This document shows positions 11,201 to 21,933 of a stretch of DNA of 39,774 nucleotides, piece by piece. Source of the DNA: Auxenochlorella pyrenoidosa (lineage: Eukaryota; Chlorophyta; Trebouxiophyceae; Chlorellales; Chlorellaceae); NCBI GenBank assembly GCA_001430745.1, contig KQ482051.1, positions 80,021 to 119,794 of the forward strand, given 5' to 3'. The notes under the pieces were generated by a model. That model saw only the letters and a program-made list of their open reading frames with translations, was not told the DNA's origin and searched no databases. How positions within the stretch are numbered: position 1 is the first letter of the stretch; the number at the start of each line of letters is the position of its first letter. Both the position numbers and the translations under genes were made by a program.

Positions 11201-14200
11201 GCGGCAGCTAGAGGTGACAATCAACGGCATCGGGGAGCGCGCGGGCAACGCGTCGGCAGAGGAGGTCATCATGGCCATCGCCCTGCGGGGGTGAGCGCCA
11301 GCGCCGCGTGCCCCCCTTGCCTACGCCCACACCTCCGCTGCCGGCCTGGCCTGTTTCCAGGGTGCATGCTCCATGTCAGTGCCCGGTGGGTCGGAAGTGT
11401 GGGGCGGCAGCCAGCAGCTGCCGTGGCTGTGCACAGGCTCAGACTGTTGAGGTGCTCAGAGCACGACGTTCGAACCTTCTCACATCAAACACCTCGCTGC
11501 CATGCTCGCCCCCACCCCCACGTCCACCTGGCCCACCCCTGCGCAGCGAGCGGCTGATGGGCGGCCTGCGCACCGGCATCCACCCAGTGCACCTCTCCGC
11601 CGCCTCCAAGATGGTGGCCGAGTACAGCGGCATGATGGTGCAGCCGCACAAGGTGCGCGCGGGGCACAGGGCAGGCCCTCCCTGTGGGGGACCCAACTCG
11701 CCGCAGCCAGTAGTGCTGCCGCCATTGGCGGGCCATCCACGCCCTGCCCCGCCGCATGTCCGCCCGCGTGCTGTGGTTCTCACCAGGCCCAGTGCTGCGC
11801 TGCTGCCGCTGCAGGCGGTAGTGGGCGCCAACGCCTTTGCCCACGAGAGCGGCATCCACCAGGACGGCATGCTCAAGGCCCGGTGCGCCGCCCCGGCCCC
11901 TTTTGCTAGGCGTCGCGGCCTGCCGCTGCCAGATGGCCCTCTGCGTGCCGCCGTGCTGCGCGCTGTGCTGTGCGTTGCGGCGTCACGGCGCGCCTGCACA
12001 TCCCCGCCCATGGGCCATGCCGCACGCGGCCAACCCGAGCACCGTGTAACGCACCGGCGCGTGCCGTCCCTGCCGCAGGGAGACGTACGAAATCATCCGG
12101 CCAGAGAGCATTGGCCTAGTGCGCGACAGCGACGCGGGGCTGGTGCTGGGAAAGCACTCGGGCAGGTGGGCGGGGGCGCGGGGGCGGCGCGCCTGCCTCA
12201 GCGTGCCGGCTGTGCGCCACACTTTGGGTCGTCACAACAGGGGCTGGTGCGAGGCGCGGGGCAACGCGGAGGCTGGGCAAGGCGGGGAAGTGGCCAGCAG
12301 CTGCATGACGACAGCGCAGAGCGCAGTCGAGCTCCAGCCCTAGTGCCGAGGGCAGAGGGGCCCGCAGTCCTGCCTGCCGGCACCTCCTCAGGCATTGTGC
12401 CATGCAACTGGCTGCCTCATGGCCAGTGCCGTCGCGTGGCTGCCGCCCCGCCCGCAGGAAGGCCCTGGGCACCAAGCTGAAGCAGATGGGCTTTGACCTG
12501 CCAGCGGAGCAGCTGAACGAGGTGTTCAAGCGCTTCAAGGGGCTGGCCGACAAGAAGAAGGTGGGGCCGGGGCGGCGCCTGTGCGCAAGGGGCCGGACGA
12601 AACCTGGTCGGCGCATGGTTTGGCGGCGGGGGCCTCACGAAAGTCCGCGCTCCACCGGTCCTTTTTTGTATGGCTTGACCCAGGGGCGCACCCATCATGC
12701 AGGGTGGTGGTCATCTGCCAAGGAGTGGGCGGATCCAGGCCTGGCTTTGGAACCAGCCGCCTTTGTGCCCGCCCCTGCCCCGCTGCCGCCCCTGCAGAGC
12801 ATCGGCGACGAGGACGTGCTGGCGCTGGTGAACGAGGAGGTGCACGCCCCGCCCACCATCATCACGCTGGTGGACCTGCAGGTGCGTGAAAGGGGGTGCT
12901 TGTGCGTGTGCGTGTGAACTGGGGTTTGTGTGTGTGGTGTTGGTGGTGGCAACGTGTTTGCCTTTGTGAGGGACAGCCGGAAAGGCTGCAGAAGGGAGAG
13001 CCGCGTGGCGCAGGGCCTCTGTAATGCAGCCCGCAGGCTGCACGCCAGGGCCGTGGGTGCACTTGACCACGGCGCACAGGCATGCAGCATCAGCAGGCAC
13101 GCCATGCTCGGCCGCGCGCCCTCTGTGGCGTGCATTCAGCCCCAGCGTCCCGCGCGCTGTATGCGCCGCCCCGCAGGTCATGTGCGGCAGCATCGGCACC
13201 CCCACCGCCACAGTGTCGCTGCGTGGCCCTGATGGCGTGGTCCGCCGCGCCGCCGGCATGGGCACCGGCCCCGTGGATGCCGCCTACATGGTGCGTGTGC
13301 TGTTTGTTCGGGATCTCAAGTCCCCGGTTGCACTGCATACGGCCTTACTGCTCTGCAGGTTGCCCCGTGGCAGACTCTGCCTTCATTCGCTTGCGCTTCA
13401 CGGCGCCACACGGGCGCTGGGGGCTTGTGCAGCCCCTCTGGGCTCGGTCGAGGCGCGGCGCCCGCTTGCTGCCGCCAGCGCTGCACTCCTGGCTCCGCTG
13501 CGCGCCCGTCATTGCCGCAACTACTGTCGCAACCGCCCCCCGTCCCCCTGCTCTAAAGCCCCACCCACCATCCCGCCATCCCCTGTCCCCACCCTCACAG
13601 GCCATCGAGTCCCTGTCCCCCGTGAAGTGCAAGCTGCTGGACTACAGCGTGTCCAGCATCACAGAGGCGGGTGCTGCATGCATTCCAAGCGGGGGGTTAG
13701 GGGTCCCTGGGTGCTGCAAGCTGCAGCGGCTGCGCGGGGCTGTGCGCACACGCCCTGCGCCGCCGTCTGCCCAGCGCTCCCCCTGCCCGCCCCAACCCAC
13801 ACCTGGCGCTGCAGGGCATCGATGCGCTGGTGTGCACCCGCGTCACCATCAAGCCTTCACAGGAGGAGCTGGAGGGCGGCGGGCTGGTCACAGTGAACCA
13901 GGCGAGGCGGTGCTGTGCATGCCTGCGTTGTGGGGTCCGCTAGCCTATTGAGAGAGGAGGTCTGGGCGGCGCGCAGCTGGCGGCTAGGGCTGCGTCATGC
14001 ACATACTGGCTCCACTCCGATTAAGAGCGCTGAGTGCAACGCGCCTCCCCTGCGGGCTGGGCCGGCCTACACCAGCAGCATGCAGAGGTGCCTGGCTGTG
14101 TTCACATGCAAAACCCGCCTGGCTGCTCGTGGGCATGCCGGGGCTATGACCGGTGGCACCTGCCGCCCCCCCCCCTGCAGGGCCGCCTGGCAGAGCGCCG

Positions 14201-14889
14201 CTTCCACGGCAGCGGGGCGGACGTCGACATCATCATGTCATCCGCCCAAGCCTACATCTCTGCCCTCAATAAGGCAAGCCCCCCAACACATCGCGCTGTG
14301 GGTGAAGTGCGCTGTTGCGTAGCTCCTCTTGTCTCCGGGGCCTCGTGCCACTTGCTGCCGTGTGCTCTGGCACGCGCTGGTGCTGTCTGGACCGGCGGAG
14401 CATCGAAGCCTGTCGCACGCAAGTGGCAGAGGTGTTGACATTGCTGCAGAAGCCGAGCGGCCAGCAGGCATAATAGTCAGCCCTCCCCTTGGACGAGCAC
14501 CATGATGATGTCTAAGTCACCCTGTCACCCTGCCGCTTCTGTCGCACCACTCTGTACCTCATACGCTGGCTCTGCCCGAACCACCGCAGGCCATTGCCTA
14601 CCTGGCGGCCAAGAAGCAGATCTCCACCCTGCGCAAGGCTGGCGCCAGCCTTGCCGTCGACGCCGCATGCACAGACCCAGCCAGCCCCGTGCACGCTGCC
14701 GCTGCTGCAGCGCCCCCCCTGCCTGCCCCACCGGCTGCGCCTGCCCCGACGCCGGCGGCTGACAGCAGTGCTGGCAGCGGTAAGGCCGCCCAGGGCAGGC
14801 AGCCGTCTGGTGGCAGGGCCGCCGGGGGCCGGGCGAGGCGCGGCCGGCGGCAGCTCGTGGCGCGCGCTGCGCACGCTGAGGAGGCCTGA
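8233..14889 (+). CDS. IPMS: 2-isopropylmalate synthase, plastid precursor
   Basis: Condenses acetyl-CoA with 3-methyl-2-oxobutanoate to 2-isopropylmalate (EC 2.3.3.13), the committed step of leucine synthesis in the plastid stroma. Exons: 8233-8400, 8646-8707, 8870-8910, 9083-9159, 9425-9517, 9678-9726, 9886-9926, 10106-10187, 10440-10552, 10770-10875, 11185-11290, 11547-11652, 11815-11882, 12079-12165, 12458-12560, 12798-12881, 13177-13290, 13601-13666, 13815-13901, 14181-14273, 14590-14889; 681 residues. The leader of about 40 residues (Gln/Arg/Ala/Ser-rich) is a likely transit peptide. The TIM barrel has [15 protein letters not shown] at about 58-72 and metal-binding SSHCHNDLG (His263, His265), then [12 protein letters not shown] and [11 protein letters not shown]. 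The C-terminal LeuA regulatory domain ([15 protein letters not shown] and SITEGIDAL) is present, so leucine feedback is expected. An extra Ala/Pro-rich tail of about 100 residues follows. The last 110 nt could instead contain an intron starting at the GTAAGG near 14780; I chose read-through. Confidence 0.93.
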
Positions 14890-15203
14890 GCCCCGATGCT
14901 GTGTGCAGGCCTCGTCCTGGGCAATGCCACCTGGTGGCCTACCCACGACCCCTCCTGACTGCTGCGGAGCGTGGCAGAGGCCGCAGATCCCGGCGCTGCT
15001 AACAGCGGCCTGCCTGTGGCAGGAACGGACAACAGAGGCCAACTGTGCTGCCCAGCAGCCATGCTGCTGAAATCTATCAGCCTTTCTTCACGCAGCGGCC
15101 TCCTCGTCCGCCACCGGTTCGCAACAGCAGACCTGCCAAGGCAAGCCGGTGTGTGCTGCTGCTGTGGGCTGGCCAGCTCATAGCCCCTGTTGCCTTCAAA
15201 GGT

Positions 15204-15208
15204 TTACA
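15204..15208 (-). terminator. TGTAA polyadenylation signal for the tyrosinase gene
   Basis: Seen as TTACA on the plus strand, about 515 nt past the tyrosinase stop; the nearest candidate on that strand. Confidence 0.45.
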
Positions 15209-15706
15209 TTGAGTGAGCATCTACTGTCGGCACATCCTGCCATGGTGCCCCTTGCCGTCCAATTTTGCGATGCATTTTTCGGCTGCCCCACTGCACCGCA
15301 TCCTGAATTTTGATTTGTTCTGTCTGTGGTGTTCTTGGTCTTTGCCACCACTTCCACCTTCCCCGTTGCTTCCTGCGCCTTCGTTTCTCCTGCTGTGACC
15401 AAGCTGGCATTGGCACATCACTCACGCAACACATGCCACCAGAATGATTGATGATAAGTCTGCATGCCATGTCCCATGCCATCGGCTCAATGCGCCACGT
15501 CGGACGCACACCCCCACGCCAGATAAACATACACAAAACAAATGCCTGCACGCTTCAACCCATGTTGAGCGTGCATACACACTGCACTTCAATGCACCCC
15601 CCCTGCTGCATCTAAGCGCCTTCTGCACTGCGGGCCCGAGCCTGCCGGCCGTGTGGCCATTCCTCATGTGGACACACCTTCAGCGCACTGGTTAATCGCA
15701 AACGAG

Positions 15707-15711
15707 TGTAA
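15707..15711 (+). terminator. TGTAA polyadenylation signal for the synthase gene
   Basis: Only TGTAA found on the plus strand between the synthase stop and the tyrosinase coding end, about 820 nt past the stop. Confidence 0.4.
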
Positions 15712-15722
15712 ACCTCAAAGAT

Positions 15723-18529
15723 TCACCGGTACGCATCCAGCACTCGTGCAAGCAGGTCTGCGGGCGACCTTGCTGCCGCCTCCCAGGCATCCACATCCGG
15801 GTAGGTGTAGGCGAGCCGCCGCCAGTCGCGCAGCATGGCGCTGGTAACGAAGGTGCCTTTGCCCCAGCCCGCAACAGCTTTGCCAAGGCTTGACGTGTTG
15901 TGGGCGTAGAAGGGCACCAGTGGGGTGTGGGCATCCACCTGCTTGCAAGGAACGGAGGGAGGCAGGCTGGGCTGGTGCCTGACGCGCCGCTGCCGGGGTA
16001 GCATCACTTGTGCTGCCGCTCAGCACGCTTTGATCACAGAAAACCCTTCACTGCGGGGCTCAACTCAAGGGCCACGCGCTAGACCCAGGCGGTCCGTGCC
16101 AGTGTGGCACGAGCCCCGCTGATGCCAGCTGCAGGCAGCGCTGCCTCACTCACCACGCTGCCCTTGGGCACCGCCCGCGTCCCCATGGCGGCCGTGCCTG
16201 CCTCTGCCCAGGCCGCCCCCGGGTGTGCCAGCTGCCAGATGGCCAGCAGGCGGTCGATGGATGAGTGGATGAGCAGGAAGAGGGGGTCGAAGGCTGAGAT
16301 GCCTGTGTGCGCCTGCGGGGGAGGGGCAAGCCCCAGGCGGCTGCAGTGGTGCGCTGCGACAGCAGACCGTAGTGCACATGCACTAGCGCGCCTGTGAAAT
16401 GCGTCCCACTGGGTCAGATGCAGCCCTTTGTGATCTGCCACCAGCTCGTATACCCCACAAGCGCATTGCAGCCAGACCAGCTGCAGCTGGCTCGCAGGAG
16501 GCCCTGGCAGCTGCCAGGGCAGCCTGCGCTCACCAGGTGGCCCCGGGGGCCGCCCAGCCCTTCGTGCAGCAGGTCATGCAGGAACTCCAGGGACGCAAGC
16601 GCAGGGCAGCGCCCAGGCTCCTGCACACCGAGGCGTGGAGGCCTGGCTTTGTTCGGAAACCGTGCCAATCCTACAAGCATTCCAGGTGCAGAGTACGACT
16701 GTGTGACTCTACGCAGCACTGCCCTGGGAGGTGCAGCCACCCTTGCATGCTGGCCAACTCGGCGGCCTCAAGGTGGCCTCCGCCTCAACCCAGCAGTGGC
16801 AGTGCCAATTCCACACCCGTAGCGGCGCCTCGTGGTTGCTGAAGCAGCGCCAGTCACGCTGCGTCAGCACCGCCCGCACGCTCTCGCGCCAGCGCCCTGC
16901 ACTGCGGTGCAGGATAAAGAGCGCGGCGGTCCAGCTCAGCACGGTGCTGCCCGGCCAGCCAGCAGGCACATCGTTCTACACATGTCGATCCGTTGCTGAA
17001 GGCTGCGCCACACGACATATGCCGCACTGCCTGCAGATTCTGTCTGGCCCCCCGCCCCCAGCACACCTATTGCGAAGCACTGACGCGTTCAGCGCACGGT
17101 CATTGCTGGCAGCAAAGGCAGGCCCATCTGGCCACCGCAGCGTCGGCGTGCCAGCCCGGCTGAACCGGGGGAACAGGTCCCTGGGGCTGCCAGTGTCGAG
17201 GGGGAGCAGGTACTGCCTGCACTCCTTGGATAAGGACAGGCATGCCGGCTGGGCGCGGTATTCCAGTGTCTGGTGCGTGGGCCCCACTCATTGGACGCGC
17301 CAGATGGCAGGCAGGCAGGCAGGCAGATGCAGGGGCAAGCCTCGGGGCGGGCATGCCCACGGGGGCAGGGTGCGCTGCTGTGGGGCAGAGCTGCTACCTG
17401 AGGGGGTTTGGTACCGCGGCCGGCTTCCCGGTGTCTGGGTCCAGAACAGCAACTGTTTCCTGCAGTCCAGACAGCAGTGCAGACAAGGAGGCTCAGGCCC
17501 AAATCGGGCCAGTGTGTGCCAGGTGACCCCACTGATACGCCAGCCCTCCCATCTTCCCAAGTACGGGGCCCACTGCTGTGCCCACTCACCTGCACAAAGG
17601 AGCGGGGCACGCCGTGGCGGGCAGCGGCCCGGCCAGCAAATTCCCAGTAAGGCACTCGCAGCGCGGCGGCGGCGGCGCGCCAGGCATCTGCCTGCCCGGG
17701 CTGAGCGCGCGCCAGCCGTGCCGCCACAGCAGCGGCCTCTGCTGCAAGCTGCCGCTCCAGGTGGAGCAGATAGGTGCGGTGCCAGGTGGGGAAGAGGCTG
17801 TCGCCGTGATGGCAGTAGCCGCACCTGCACTCAAGTTCACATCTGGGGCGCTTTGGGCTGCAACCCGACATATCTCACGCAACCTGTGTCTGGCTTGCAA
17901 GTGGCTCCTCCCGCCTGTTGGTCCACTACATGGCACTCGCCAATCCCCCCCAGGAGCCACTTGCCTCCGTGCTGCAAGAAAGCACTCACCACTGTTTTGA
18001 CGGGTCGCAGCGCAGCCCAGGCGGCGCCACTCCCCGGTACACCTTGAATGGTGCGCCGTGTATGCCCAGCAGCTGGTAGTACGAGGCCGGGTCAGAGGCC
18101 GGCCGCAGCTGCTGTTGGCGCAGCGCCAACAGGAACAGCACCTGGCAGAGGAAGAGAGCACGATGAGGGGCGATTGAGGGCCACACTGTGCCCTCTCGGG
18201 ACTGGTGCATGCGGAACAGGCAGAGTCTGGCGTGACGGCAGCCTACAGGGTGACCTCAGCACCCTTGCCAAATTCGCAAAGGTCCGCACCCGCTGTTTGT
18301 CATGTGGCGGATGGGTCATGAGCTGGGTGATCTCCAACCTGGGGTGCACTGCGGGCGCAGCCGGCAATCCGCCGCCGCTGCCGCCGCCTCTGCCACTGAA
18401 GCCGATCGCGCCTTGGAGACCTGGAGGTGCTCTTTCATTCACAGTGACCGCGCTGCACAGTGCAAGCCAGGTGAAGCAAAGCCAGGAGCGGCCGGGCGCG
18501 GACGCTTTGCGCCTAATAGGCCGGAGCAT
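15723..18529 (-). CDS. secreted tyrosinase (type-3 copper oxidase)
   Basis: Predicted to oxidise phenols or catechols with a binuclear copper centre outside the cell or in the secretory path. Exons: 18529-18290, 18141-17990, 17824-17590, 17212-17067, 16901-16817, 16620-16534, 16312-16154, 15938-15723; 439 residues. The start gives an Arg/Lys-rich head and a hydrophobic stretch (SWLCFTWLALCSAVTV), a likely signal peptide or anchor. CuA: LLGIHG (His108) and GYCHHGDSLFPTWHR (His137, His146). CuB: SLEFLHDLLHEGLGG (His301, His305) and DPLFLLIHSSIDR (His331). All six ligands are present, but the first His of the usual HH pair is Ile330. The CuA signature is closer to fungal-type tyrosinases than to plant polyphenol oxidases. 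The Arg-x-x-x-Leu-x-x-Leu strand and the late YTYPD motif fit the family ends. Substrate unknown; alternatives within the family are catechol oxidase or o-aminophenol oxidase. Confidence 0.88.
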
Positions 18530-19198
18530 CGCCCCACTGATAACCTCAAGTTCAATGAGTTTTTAGTCGTGATTGCGAACCAGTGCTCGCATCCAGCACG
18601 CGCACACCACGAACGGTTCATGCTGTGCGCGCTGCGTGGGCGGTGCTTGAACAAGTCGCACTGCATCAGTGGGGCTCCCTGGCCCCTGTTCCTGCTGCAG
18701 AAAGCTGACTCGGATCCTAGCGCATGCTGGTGTTGATTGCTTGTTAGGATCTCTGTGTATACCGTCCAATTGGCTGAGAGGGCAGCAGTCCAAAGCAGCT
18801 GTCCTGCCCGCAAGCCTCTTGCTAACACTGGCACGCTGCTTTTGCTCACAGCGTCATCAGTTCAACCAGAGCCTTTTTACAACAATGGTCTGTATGAATG
18901 AATGAAACCTGCAGCTGCATGTATCGCGTGCATGAATGGGAGAAACGGAACAATGCAACGCAGTGTTTTAATGGTAAGTGCAGCACTGAGGCCGCCTCAG
19001 CTTGCAGCAAGCCCCAGAGCAAAGTGCTGAAGGCTGGGTCCAACATCAGCGGGTTGATGCCCTGCCCCCAAGATCGTGGCATTTTCCACTGTGTACACGT
19101 GACACAGATGCTTGCTTGCGGAGCAGCCACTTGCACGTTTAGGTGTACCTGCAGAGACAGCATGTACACAGGTCCTGTAAACGCGTGTTGGAAGGGGG
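18530..19198. other. intergenic region before the gap
   Basis: No supported exon. The first few hundred bases should hold the tyrosinase promoter and 5' UTR. A reverse-strand TGTAA (TTACA at 18869-18873) may end the transcript of the secreted gene that lies beyond the gap. The sequence is comparatively AT-rich from about 18700 onward, as expected for untranslated sequence. Confidence 0.4.
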
Positions 19199-19678
19199 NN
19201 NNNNNNNNNNNNNNNNNNNNNNNNNNNNNNNNNNNNNNNNNNNNNNNNNNNNNNNNNNNNNNNNNNNNNNNNNNNNNNNNNNNNNNNNNNNNNNNNNNNN
19301 NNNNNNNNNNNNNNNNNNNNNNNNNNNNNNNNNNNNNNNNNNNNNNNNNNNNNNNNNNNNNNNNNNNNNNNNNNNNNNNNNNNNNNNNNNNNNNNNNNNN
19401 NNNNNNNNNNNNNNNNNNNNNNNNNNNNNNNNNNNNNNNNNNNNNNNNNNNNNNNNNNNNNNNNNNNNNNNNNNNNNNNNNNNNNNNNNNNNNNNNNNNN
19501 NNNNNNNNNNNNNNNNNNNNNNNNNNNNNNNNNNNNNNNNNNNNNNNNNNNNNNNNNNNNNNNNNNNNNNNNNNNNNNNNNNNNNNNNNNNNNNNNNNNN
19601 NNNNNNNNNNNNNNNNNNNNNNNNNNNNNNNNNNNNNNNNNNNNNNNNNNNNNNNNNNNNNNNNNNNNNNNNNNNNNN
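19199..19678. other. assembly gap (480 N)
   Basis: A run of 480 unknown bases. It falls in or just after the 3' part of the minus-strand secreted gene, so its last exon or 3' UTR may be missing. Frames that cross the gap are artefacts. Confidence 1.
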
Positions 19679-19699
19679 CGTGCTACACTGCATGTGCAA

Positions 19700-21663
19700 T
19701 CAGCAAGACATTGAATCTGTCGAACATGACTGCGGGCAGACCCTCTCCCGGTCTGAACACACCCACACCCACCATTCCCACCAACCATGTCGTACCACGC
19801 AGGCCACATGCTGCTCCCCCGCACCAAGCAGCCCACCGCTCCCCAGCAAGTGCCCGACCCCTACTGGCGCCGCGCCCCGCCCTGCCCACCGCTTGGTGGC
19901 GATGTTCAGGTCCAGGATGCTGCCCAGCACGCCGCCATACCCCTCGCCCTCACCCTCGCCAGAGGCTGCACGCGGTTGGGGAAGCAGCAGGGCCGCAGCA
20001 AACTGCCGCCGTGAGCGTGCGTGTGAAGCTGCAGTGGTGGAGACTGCCCCGCCGAAAAAGGCTGCAAACTGGCTCTGCCAGGCATGTGGGTGGCCGGTCT
20101 TGCTGGGGCCTGGTGGATTCATGGCTGTAACGACGCGACCGCAGCAGAGCATGCACAGCCCTGCACGGATCCTTGCCTCTTCCCCTCCCCGCTTACTGGC
20201 AGCGCCGTTCAGGGATGCAAAGTCGAACCAGAAGGGGGCGTCAGCGGTGATGTAAAGCTTCACGCACCACCGGTTCTTGGGGCACTTGTAGGTGCCGGTC
20301 TTCAGCTTCAGGGTGGAGGCTGCGCGCCCCTTGCAGGGATAGCCGACTGCGGTGGGGCGATGAGGTGGCAGAGGGGGTTGGGCGTGGTGAGAGGCCGCTG
20401 ACGGATTATGTAGGGGGCTGTGGAGGAGGACAGGCAGGTGCACTGCAGGGCAGCTTCTCTTGAAGCACGCATGGGTGGGCCGGGGGCGCAGCGCCAGCCG
20501 ACAGCTTTCCAGGCATGGTATCAGGTATGGAGGTTTGCACTCACTCAGCGCCGAGACGCGGTACTTGTTGGACTGTGTGGCCGGGCTGAGCTGCACCCAA
20601 GAGTGCGGGGGCAGAGAGCACTCTCAGCGCCTTTCAGTCTGATGGCAGCTAGAAAGCACAGGCGCCTGCTCAGTGCCGGCCTCTGCGCTCCAGGCCTGCA
20701 CCTGAATGCTCTCAGGCAAATGTCAGCCCGCATTGCATGCGCATCTCTCCTGCAGCAGGGCATGCTGGTTGTGGCTGTGCCCTCACCTTGGTGCAGGCGC
20801 CCAGGATCGTGATGGCCATGCGCTCATCGGGGGTCTCACCTGCAGGCTCAGGGCCCAGGGCAGGAGCAAGACGCTCATGCTGGCACAGCAGGTGCTGCAC
20901 TTGCCAGAAAAACCGTCACAACTCTGTGGAAACAGCAGCAACAGCATGCCCGCCACACATGGCACGCCATGTGCCCTTGCCCTGCCGTCCGGACCCCCTG
21001 CAAGCCGCCCACCCGTGTGCGGAGGGCACTTCTGCCGGGCAAACAGCGGGTCGGCCTCGTACAGCTCGCCCGCGGCAAACGTCAGGCCCTTCGCGTTGGC
21101 AAACCTGGTGGACTTGCCGGCCCAGCCGGCTGCATCAGGGGGGGGGGGGGGGGGCGACGGAACGTGATCGCGCTGGGGCCAAGCAGGATGCGCGTGCCCT
21201 CACGGGAAGACGGCATGGATGAGCCACGCTCAGCTGGAAAGATGCAATCATGCAGGAGCATGCGCACAAGGATGCGGCCGGCAGGTGGGCAGCTGCGGGC
21301 ATTGAACCCGGCGAGGCACAGGTAGGCAGGAAGGCCATGCATGCATGTCTGCTGCACAGGCTCACCGACACCAGCAGCTGGCACAGTGGTGTTGGGAGGC
21401 ACAACAGTGCACTTGAGGGCTGCCTCGGCAGTGCCGCAGACTGCAGGATGGGGACAGGCGGCAAGTGGAGCAGGGTTAAAGCAGGGAGCCTCGTGCAACA
21501 GCCGCCACTGACACTGCACGAGGGGCGGCTCCCTGCTGTTGGACAGGGTGGCCCAGGCATTGCCATTGAGGCTTTTTGGCAGAGCTTCCACCACAATGCT
21601 CAATGCCTGACCTGCAAGGCATGCAACTGCAGCCAGCAGGAGGGCTGCAGAGCGGGCCAGCAT
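19700..21663 (-). CDS. unrecognised secreted Cys-containing protein (3' end uncertain)
   Basis: I do not recognise a family. Exons: 21663-21513, 21440-21366, 21233-21204, 21129-21013, 20839-20787, 20590-20545, 20346-20197, 20124-19700; read to the stop at 19700 the product has 348 residues. The start gives a textbook signal peptide (MLARSAALLLAAVACLAGQA). Readable blocks are FANAKGLTFAAGELYEADPL, DERMAITILGACTK, a Cys/Lys-rich segment (TYKCPKNRWCVKLYI), the aromatic stretch APFWFDFASLNG, and near the end YGGVLGSILDLNIATK. At least seven Cys lie after the signal. Splice phases agree, and the third exon is only 30 nt. After NIATK the frame becomes Gly- then Trp/Cys-rich and a donor at 19890 (CG|GTGGGC) may instead lead to a last exon near the gap. 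It is divergent from the cupredoxin gene. Extracellular or wall role inferred from the signal peptide only. Confidence 0.6.
21138..21154 (+). repeat. G17 homopolymer
   Basis: Seventeen consecutive G. On the minus strand this is the pyrimidine tract before the acceptor of the 21129-21013 exon of the secreted gene. Length is prone to sequencing error but lies in an intron. Confidence 0.9.
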
Positions 21664-21933
21664 GTTTGCCTGGCAGGTGGACAGGCAGGCAGCGGCGGTG
21701 ATGATAGTGAGAAAGTCCGGAAGACAGGGGCGGTCAAGCGGCCGGCGATCTTGTGGACATGCAGCGGTTCGGCGCGTGTGCGCCCATCCGCCTGGCACGC
21801 GCAGGCGTCGCGAACAGCGAGATTTTGAGCACGCTCAGCACACGCTCCGCTTGTGGCGCTGTTTTTGGGGGCCAAACATCGCGCATTGCGCATTATCCAA
21901 TCATTATCGCCTAGAATTGCGTTGTCGGCCGAA
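21664..21933. promoter_or_regulatory. shared divergent promoter, secreted orphan (-) and cupredoxin (+)
   Basis: Only 270 nt separate the two start codons. A CCAAT element within TTATCCAATCATTATC lies at about 21894-21909, 25-40 nt before the cupredoxin ATG. The stretch is less GC-rich than flanking coding sequence. Co-regulation of the two secreted proteins is an inference from this geometry. Confidence 0.5.

Larger units (their letters stand above)
14890..15722. other. convergent 3' UTRs of the synthase (+) and tyrosinase (-)
   Basis: No coding feature is visible. The stretch is less GC-rich than its surroundings, especially 15190-15720. The first TGTAA after the synthase stop is at 15707-15711 (+), and the first after the tyrosinase stop on the opposite strand is at 15208-15204. 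If both are used the two transcripts overlap antisense by about 500 nt. Short ORFs here on both strands look like chance. Confidence 0.55.

Noticed and set aside
14781..14852. Possible extra intron near the end of the synthase gene (GTAAGG to CGGCAG)
   Set aside because: Frame is open through it and both readings stop nearby; without transcripts read-through is simpler.
16731..18047. 438-codon plus-strand open frame
   Set aside because: Lies antisense to four tyrosinase exons and their introns; composition is that of reversed GC-rich coding DNA, with no domain.
18898..20255. Long plus- and minus-strand frames crossing the N run
   Set aside because: They exist only because N codons contain no stops.
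21160..21203. Longer third exon of the secreted orphan reading on to about ITFR
   Set aside because: It needs a poor donor (GTCGCC); the GTGAGG donor at 21203 gives the same phase.
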